From contig MU657166.1 in NCBI GenBank assembly GCA_026770575.1, positions 201,245 through 213,458 of the forward strand: a stretch of DNA of 12,214 nt. Reading direction: 5' to 3'. How positions within the stretch are numbered: position 1 is the stretch's first letter; each line of letters opens with the position of its first letter. The position numbers and the translations under genes are program-made. This document shows, piece by piece, positions 6,984 through 12,214 of this stretch. This DNA comes from Pelagophyceae sp. CCMP2097 (lineage: Eukaryota > Sar > Pelagophyceae). The notes below the pieces were generated by a model. The model was not told the DNA's origin. It searched no databases and saw only the letters and a program-made list of their open reading frames with translations.

Positions 6984-7967
6984 ATGCGGCTGGCGGGATC
7001 CGCACACGGACTCTTCGTCACGAAGCGCGTCGCTCACGACGCGCGCGCCGTGGTGCTGGCCCTGCCAAGCTCGTCTGGCAGGACCGCATTTTGAAGGGCA
7101 CCGCAATCCTCAAGGGGCACACCCGCGATGTCTGGAGCTGCGCGCTCTCGCCCGACGGCACGCGCGTCGTCACGGCGAGCGGCAAGACGGCGCGGCTCTG
7201 GGACGCCGAGACGGGCGAGCTGCTGCTGACGCTCGAGGGGTACACCGGCTGGGTTTGCAGCTGCGCGCTCTCGCCCGACGGCAAGCGCATCGTGACGGGG
7301 AGCGACGACTTCACGGCGCGGCTCTGGGACGCCGAGACGGGCGCGCTGCAGGCGACACTCGAGGGGCACACCGCCTACGTCAGGAGCTGCGCGTTCTCGC
7401 CCGACGGCAAGCGCCTCGTGACAGCGAGCAACGACAAGACGGCGCGCCTGGGACGCCACGACGGGCGCGCTGCTGCTGACGCTCGAGGGGAACACCGACT
7501 TCGTCGTGAGCTGCGCGCTCTCGTCCGACGGCAAGCGCATCGTGACGGCGAGCATCGACGGGAGAACACGGCTCTGGGACGCCGAGTCGGGCGCGCTCCA
7601 GACGACGCCCGATGGGCACACCAATAGTGTTACGAGCTGCGCGTTCTCGCCCGACGGCGAGCGCATCGCGACGGCGAGCAGCGACAAGACGTCGCGCCTC
7701 TGGGACGCCGAGACGGGCGCGCTGTAGGCGATGCTCGAGGGGCACACCGGCGGCATCAGGAGCTGCGCGTTCTCGCCCGACGGCAAGCGCTTCGTCACGG
7801 CGAGCTGGGACAAGACGGCGCGGCTCTGGGACGCCGAAACGGGCGCGTTGCAGACGACACTCGGGGGGCACGCCGGCGGCGTCAACAGCTGCGCGTTCTC
7901 GCCCCACGGCGCGCGCGTCGCGACGGCGAGCAGCGACAAGACGGCGCGGCTCTGGCACGTACTCTAA
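6984..7967 (+). pseudogene. WD40 seven-repeat beta-propeller gene, broken as read
   Basis: Seven WD40 repeats begin at 7115, 7238, 7364, 7488, 7614, 7740 and 7866. Each has about 42 residues with the pattern GHT..V.SCAFSPDGKR, then TAS.DKTARLWDAETGAL. Seven is the number that closes a single propeller, a protein-interaction platform. The frame is lost by a 2-base deletion at about 7445-7449 in repeat 3, where sister repeats read CGGCTCTGGG. After the shift repeat 3 resumes with WDATTGAL. Repeat 5 then meets TAG at 7725-7727 where repeats 2 and 6 have CAG. The frame ends at TAA 7965-7967. At the N-terminus, an ATG at 6984 opens 36 codons in a different frame, stopping at 7092-7094 just as the WD40 frame starts, so a short intron or another frame error is likely there. 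No other domain is visible and the partner is unknown. The alternatives to a pseudogene are sequencing errors, or a TAG-to-Gln code with one indel. Confidence 0.85.
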
Positions 7968-8546
7968 CGCACGCCTCGACGACTGCGTTGCTTCGTCGAT
8001 GAAGCGAGTCGCCGCATCGACTCGGACTCGGCAGGCGCTCGAGGAGGCGAGACCTGAAAGATCGAAAGATTCGATGCATCGTGGCTTGCGAGGTCTCCTG
8101 AGACTCACCGGGCCGGCCCGTGCCCATCTGACCCGGGAATTTTCGAAATTCTTCGGGCCCGCCACTCGTACGCCCCACCTTGGGAATGGCGTGGCTTCGT
8201 GGGTTGCTTGCTGCTTCGACTCGAGTTCGAGGCTTCTTGGTGCTGCGCTGCTGCGGGGGCGCTCTCGCGTTGTAGCGGCGCGCTGCTTTTTTTTTTTTTG
8301 GCGAACTCGAGTGGCGGGCTTCAGATTCCTTCAGGATTATTATTGTCTTTCACGACTCGGAAGCGGGCCCGGACAAAGAAAACACTGTCGAATTTGCACA
8401 ACAGAAATCGCCGAAGATAACTTTTTTTAGCGCGTGCGCTCTTGCCGCCCCCTCCAGTCGTATTAGTTGGCGCCTCGGAGACCAGCGCGCGAAGAAGCAA
8501 TGTCTCAAACCGCGAAATTTTAGTAGCCTACTTTGGAGGCAAGGAA
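7968..8546. other. region downstream of WD40 gene, no gene assigned
   Basis: GC-rich to about 8280, then T13 at 8287-8299, then more AT-rich. One plus frame stays open from inside the WD40 repeats to 8430, but the part beyond 7967 shows no known domain. Small palindromes are present, including CGGGCCGGCCCG at 8109-8120. This could hold the 3' untranslated region of the WD40 gene. Confidence 0.4.
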
Positions 8547-8613
8547 TTGCCGGCCAATTTGGACATAACGTTCGGGCACAGTGCCCCTAACGTCTGTCTC
8601 AATTGGCCGGGAA
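8547..8613. repeat. 67-base snap-back hairpin
   Basis: Bases 8547-8579 fold back on 8581-8613 with about three quarters of positions pairing. The outer block CCGGCCAATT and the apical GGGCAC are matched exactly, and the loop is a single base or very small. It resembles a decayed palindrome more than a microRNA precursor, because the apical loop is too tight. Confidence 0.6.
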
Positions 8614-8897
8614 CTCATTGGCGCCTTCATTGACTTTTGATTTGGGCCCTAAGGTTTAGACTTGATTAACTACTAATTAAGAAGCTTTCGCAGAGTCTCG
8701 CCAAAATAAGACAGTTGACGAAAAAGCCAAACAAGCGCACCCAGGGCGTCTCGCGGGAGTGGCCGGCGCAGCGCCAACCGCCTTCACGAGCCAAAAATAG
8801 TTAATAGATTTCCGGTGATAATCTAATTCGACAGTGAAAGGGCTTTAAGGGGTGCTTCACAGCGGCGGTCCCCGAAAAGGGATCCCTCGGGCGGCGT
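8614..8897. other. intergenic stretch, nothing recognised
   Basis: AT-rich sequence with no open frame of note and no repeat matching the rest of the window. Confidence 0.5.
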
Positions 8898-10243
8898 TCA
8901 GCTGCCCGTCCGGGCGACGATGCGGACGCGCATGGACTTTGCGGCGAGGCGCCGTCGCGAAACGTGGCCGGGGCGAAGCGTCAACTGGCCGGGCTGCGGC
9001 CCGAACCGCACGCAAGGCGCCGTCGCCGCGCAGGTGTCCACGCTGCCGCCGGCGAGCGCCTCAAACGGCCGAAACTCGACGAGCGGCACGAGCGACGCCG
9101 CTTCGACGGAGAGCGCGTCGGCGGCCGGCGCGGGCGCCGCGGCCGCGGACTCGGCGCGCGCGGGGCCGTCGCAAGGCGCGCGGCGCTCGCGCGGGGACAC
9201 ACGTCGCGCGTCCGCCGGTGGAACCGCGCCGCGCAGTTTGCGGTGCACGCCCGCGCGCGCACCTGGATGGAAGCATTGGCGACGGAAGCGACCAACTCGG
9301 TGAGATCGGCACTCACGCGAGGCTTGGTTCGAGGCCGTCCGGTGCTGCGCCGCCGCTTCCACGGGCGGGAGCGAAATGGTCACGACGCCCTGCCGCCGCG
9401 GCGGGGGGACCTGCCGCCATGGCGGTGCGGCCGTCTCCTGCCACGAGGCTACCGCGGCGGCCTGGTGCCGCGACGCGGCCGCCGGGCGCCGCGGCGAAGT
9501 CGACGGCGTCGACGCCGGCGACGCCAGCGTCGACGCCAGCGGCGACGAAAATGACGCAAAGGAAGATGCTCCTGAAGCGCCGTTTGTGCCAGACGGCGGC
9601 GGCCGCGCCTCGGGGATGACGGCCGGCGGCCGAGTCTCTGGCGCGGCGGCCTCGCGCGCGGCGGCCTCGCGCGCGGCGGCCGCGGGCATCGGTGCCGTCG
9701 CGGGATGGCCCGGCACGGGCACGAATTGCCACCGGGTGCAAACCGCCGCGGGCCTCGACTCGGCCGATGGCCTCGACTCGGCCGATGGCGACTCGGGGCG
9801 TTTCTTTCGGACGTTTGGTTTCGGCGCATCTGTCGAGCCCGCCGAGTCGACCGAGTCTCCCTGGATGGAGAAGGTGCGTCCTTTCTCTGCATTTGGCTTG
9901 ATCGGGAAGTAGACCTCGTCGTGCGGGAAGTACACTTCGTAGACCTGCGTCACGGCGTCTCCGACGTGCACCCCGTAGACCCGCGGCGCATGCGGAATGG
10001 GGCGAACCGCACCTCGGGCCCGCGCGTTGACGCTTGCGGGGCGCGGCGCAGGCGGTGGCGCGGGGATTTCGCGCGAAGCGCCCCGGGCGCCGCCGGCGCA
10101 AACGCCGCGGGCGTCGACGTCACCGCGGATTCAGCCGGCGGCGCGACTCTGCGGCCTCCTAGGGAGAAGTGCGGAGCACCCTTGAGCAACAGAGTGCCGA
10201 CGAGGTCTGGCGGGCGCTCCGTCCAATGAGGGTCCAGCGCCAT
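8898..10243 (-). CDS. probable spliced gene for an Ala/Pro-rich protein of unknown function
   Basis: Reading on the minus strand, an ATG at 10243 sits in a strong start context (A at -3, G at +4) and begins MALDPHWTERPPDLVGT. A different frame then stays open from 10130 to the stop at 8898. Its early part (about 10010-9900) reads like folded protein, with VGDAVTQVYEVYFPHDEVYF. Joining the two needs a splice between about 10180 and 10010, which I cannot place. The middle is low-complexity: Ala/Arg/Glu repeats at about 9640-9685 and a duplicated SAESRP unit at 9753-9787. The last 70 residues again look ordered. All frames on both strands are open here because of the high GC, so strand and frame are inferred from amino acid plausibility. 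No domain is recognised. It is divergent from the gene at 11107, with about 860 bp between them. Confidence 0.4.
9640..9685. repeat. short tandem repeat, Ala-rich coding low complexity
   Basis: A unit of about 15 bases, GCGGCGGCCTCGCGC, occurs about three times. In the proposed minus-strand frame it encodes repeated Ala-Ala-Arg-Glu. Confidence 0.7.
9753..9787. repeat. 18-bp tandem duplication
   Basis: GGCCTCGACTCGGCCGAT occurs twice in succession. In the minus frame it encodes a repeated SAESRP unit, and a partial third copy follows. Confidence 0.8.
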
Positions 10244-11106
10244 GCTTCCGCGAGGCGCGTTCGGCGGTCGGCGGCGGCGGCTCCGGCGGCGCGAGGCCGG
10301 CGAGGACGGCGGAAACAGCGGCGAGGACGGAAGCGAGCGTTGGGGGACTTGCGCGCGGCGAAGCGCCGCGGCGACCACGCCGGGCGCGAGCTGCCAAAGG
10401 CTGGTCTTACGTAAGGTCCGTCGTGGCCCCGGCCGGGGACTCGGCGCCGCGTTAAGACGCGGCGAGAGAGTGAGAAATTGCCGAAATCAAATCCTCAATG
10501 TATTATTTCTCGGGTTTTCTGATATCATTTGGAAATTGCATGGACGTGTTTTTGTGATAAATTATGGTATTTTTGGATATAATTTGGTATTTAATGAGGT
10601 GTTTCGAGGCTAATCGAGGTAAATACGTAGGATTTCGCGTCGACGGGGCGGTGCTAAGGGGTGAAAAACCACCTGATCCAAGGGCGGTGCTAATGGCTGT
10701 TGGAAACGGGGCGGGTCGACGCGCGGTGGCGTCTACTTGGGCCTGGTCAAAAAAGTTTAGCGCCATCGGCCGTTGTCGCGGCGCTGTAGGCGCTCCAGCT
10801 GGGGCGCGCGTAGGGGACCCCAGTGTCTCTCGGAGCGCTTCCCGCGAGGGCGGTCGCGGCTGTTTCGACGGCGCGGCCGACACCACCCGACACTCGCACC
10901 GTCCCTGGCGCGCAGCCCCCGCGCATCCCCGTAGTCGCGCGGGCGGGCGCGAAATCGCCGTGGCAAGGAATGGACCCATTGAGTAGGTCGAAAAGCTTAA
11001 AGAGGACACAGGCCTTTTAGTTTCGTTTTTGATCAAATCAAATTCATCCAAATTTGGTCGGGTCGCACCGGCCGGAATTACCGCGAGCGCGTGCACGGTC
11101 TTTGCG
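10244..11106. other. intergenic region between two divergent genes
   Basis: GC-rich to about 10480, then AT-rich (10490-10620), then GC-rich again. A perfect 8-bp hairpin with a 4-base loop lies at 10445-10464. A 12-bp direct repeat, GGGCGGTGCTAA, occurs at 10646-10657 and 10682-10693. Frames of up to about 200 codons on the minus strand (10503-11120) look like shadows. The region presumably holds both promoters, but no TATA box is evident close to either start. Confidence 0.45.
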
Positions 11107-11829
11107 ATGGCGCCGGTCATGCTGGGCGACGAGGAAGCACTCGAAAAGGTGCTCGCGGGGCGCGCCGGGCGGTCGATCGTGAAGCCGGACGAATGCGAGG
11201 CAGTCTACGTCAAGGTCAAGGGGTCTGTCTGCGAAAAAATCCACAACGAGCACTTCCTGCTGCGGGTGATGAACACAGCGGGCGAGATGCAGCACGCGGC
11301 GTCGTTTGCCGAGTTTATGCAGCAGGTGTTCATTGAGGGCGCGGCGCTCGACGCGGCGTGCGCTGCGGAGTGGGGCGGCGGCTACTACGACGATTTGGAC
11401 AGCAGCTTTTCAGAAGTGCTGAGCAGTCTGCTCGACGACTTGGAGCTGCCGTGGCCCATCGCGCGCTTTGTCAAGGTGGCGTCGAAGTCGCTGTTCCGCG
11501 GTGCCATCAAGGAGCACCGCACCCGGGAGCGCGGCCGACGGACGCTTCAAGTTTTCGCTTCCACTTCTGCCATTGGCGCGGTGCCATTTGAGCTCTTTGC
11601 GCAGTGGCTCGTTTGCGCGCCGATGCTGCTCGAAGACGTGTCCAAGCTCATGCACAGCGCGGCCGCCGAGTACGCACAACGGGGCTACAACCACCCCTGG
11701 GCTTGCCACGTCGCTCCGAGCGGCGACGGCGGCCGGCTCTATGACGAAGACTTCTATGACGAAGACGACGGGATCACATGGTCCACCACCGCCGCGGCCT
11801 CGCCCAGCCCCGACGAATCCGTTTATTGA
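11107..11829 (+). CDS. orphan 240-residue protein with acidic C-terminal tail
   Basis: This is the best single-exon coding sequence in the window. The frame opens further upstream (11029), but the ATG at 11107 in GCGATGG context is the likely start, because sequence before it is compositionally different. Residues 1-30 are charged. About residues 35-85 look like a mixed alpha/beta segment with VYVKVKGSVCEKIHNEHF and FAEFMQQVF. Residues 95-190 look mainly helical with hydrophobic faces (FSEVLSSLLDDLELPWPIA, FELFAQWLVCAPMLLEDV). The end is acidic and aromatic (YDEDFYDEDDG) followed by a Ser/Thr/Pro stretch. There is no signal peptide, no transmembrane segment of convincing length and no catalytic motif I recognise. 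An acidic tail could serve in protein or histone binding, but that is a guess. A second plus frame stays open across the stop (see findings). Confidence 0.75.
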   Translation: MAPVMLGDEEALEKVLAGRAGRSIVKPDECEAVYVKVKGSVCEKIHNEHFLLRVMNTAGEMQHAASFAEFMQQVFIEGAALDAACAAEWGGGYYDDLDSSFSEVLSSLLDDLELPWPIARFVKVASKSLFRGAIKEHRTRERGRRTLQVFASTSAIGAVPFELFAQWLVCAPMLLEDVSKLMHSAAAEYAQRGYNHPWACHVAPSGDGGRLYDEDFYDEDDGITWSTTAAASPSPDESVY

Positions 11830-12044
11830 ATTCTTATTGAAGCCGCCTCTGCCATCGGAAGGCTACAATGTACAATTGTTGAGGACCTTGAGAGAACCCA
11901 CCATATACCGCGACGACGAGAAGATCGGCGACGGTGCTGTACTGTGTATAGCACCACCGCTGCCCCGTGGTGACATGGCCCTCCGAGGTCCGCTGTCACC
12001 ACACCAAGCGCCAGGCCGAGGCCCAGCCACCGCGCGAGACCCAT
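11823..12044 (-). CDS. short frame with signal-peptide-like start, possible first exon
   Basis: On the minus strand an ATG at 12044 begins MGLARWLGLGLALGVVTAD: one Arg, a hydrophobic core of about 14 residues and a small-residue cleavage-like site (VTA before Asp). That is the shape of a secretory signal peptide. The remaining 50 residues are Arg-rich and unremarkable, and the frame ends at 11823, overlapping the last bases of the convergent gene. It might be a chance frame, or a first exon whose continuation lies outside a simple reading. A competing plus-strand frame covers the same bases. Confidence 0.25.
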   Translation of the reverse strand: MGLARWLGLGLALGVVTADLGGPCHHGAAVVLYTVQHRRRSSRRRGIWWVLSRSSTIVHCSLPMAEAASIRIQ

Positions 12045-12088
12045 CACAAGCCGCACCGCCTTCAATGGCGACGTGGAAAAAAAGCCAT

Positions 12089-12214
12089 TAGGAATTCCTA
12101 GACAGCTTCACTTTTTTCAAGCTACTGGACGACCTGGCCACTTTCCCGGTTTGCACCCCACGGGAAAACCCACTTTCGGTTTCGCTGTTCCGTTTCTGTG
12201 GGCGGGAAATATTT
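12089..12214. promoter_or_regulatory. cluster of E2F-like sites and a palindrome
   Basis: The perfect palindrome TAGGAATTCCTA lies at 12089-12100. TTTCCCGG (12142-12149), CGGGAAAA (12161-12168) and GGCGGGAAA (12201-12209) resemble E2F-family sites. They would lie upstream of the minus-strand frame starting at 12044, or upstream of a gene beyond the window. The motifs are short, so this is suggestive only. Confidence 0.25.

Noticed and set aside
6595..7479. 294-codon plus-strand frame running into the WD40 repeats
   Set aside because: It starts inside the hAT-type MITE and crosses the WD40 repeats out of frame, giving Arg/Ala-rich antithetic sequence. Its length comes from GC richness.
7034..8165. 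Long minus-strand open frames across the WD40 gene (up to 301 codons)
   Set aside because: They mirror the GC-rich plus-strand repeats, show the same 42-residue periodicity in antisense and encode no known domain. They are shadows.
8852..9912. Plus-strand frames of 255, 196 and 178 codons over the GC-rich block
   Set aside because: Highly Arg/Ala-biased and overlapping one another. The minus-strand reading gives a more ordinary amino acid mix, although strand is not certain.
10445..10464. GC hairpin as a transcription terminator
   Set aside because: There is no T-run and no gene ending beside it, and the window looks eukaryotic, where intrinsic terminators are not expected.
10503..11120. 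205-codon minus-strand frame upstream of the orphan gene
   Set aside because: It spans AT-rich and GC-rich segments with no change in character at a start, has no domain, and overlaps the start of the better-supported plus-strand gene.

Overview
The window looks like nuclear DNA of a unicellular eukaryote. The signs are GC-rich coding islands in a more AT-rich, repeat-dense background, DNA transposon remnants with target-site duplications, tRNA-like Pol III motifs, a WD40 propeller made of near-identical repeats, and no operons or Shine-Dalgarno-led genes. The WD40 style and the Ala/Pro-rich GC-biased proteins would suit a marine microalga such as a stramenopile or haptophyte. That placement is an impression from composition, not a demonstrated identity.

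Layout. Bases 1 to about 6980 hold no gene I can defend. This part is a mosaic of repeats: a 61-bp fragment that recurs inverted at 5016-5076; a 29-bp core direct repeat; tRNA-like B-box motifs; a small inverted-repeat element with TA at both ends (868-1056); an adjoining 0.7-kb element whose ends carry helically phased GAATCGAT copies (1059-1751); two copies of a 273-bp dispersed repeat (3143-3415, 6057-6330); an 87-bp direct repeat pair (3543-3629, 3900-3986); a strong hairpin (4078-4138); a tRNA-like unit (4257-4354); a foldback element (4951-5208); and a clear hAT-type MITE (6347-6778) with an 8-bp target duplication.

Bases 6984-7967 encode a seven-repeat WD40 propeller that is broken as read by a 2-base deletion in repeat 3 and a TAG in repeat 5 where sister repeats have CAG. 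It is followed by about 0.9 kb without a recognisable gene, containing a snap-back hairpin (8547-8613).

Bases 8898-10243 on the minus strand are a probable Ala/Pro-rich gene that needs at least one splice. Bases 11107-11829 on the plus strand are the cleanest coding sequence, a 240-residue orphan protein with an acidic Asp/Glu/Tyr-rich tail. These two genes diverge from a shared interval of about 0.86 kb. A short minus-strand reading frame with a signal-peptide-like start converges on the orphan gene at the right edge.

Nothing links the genes into one pathway. The best-supported unusual content is the set of non-autonomous elements and the decayed, or possibly recoded, WD40 gene.
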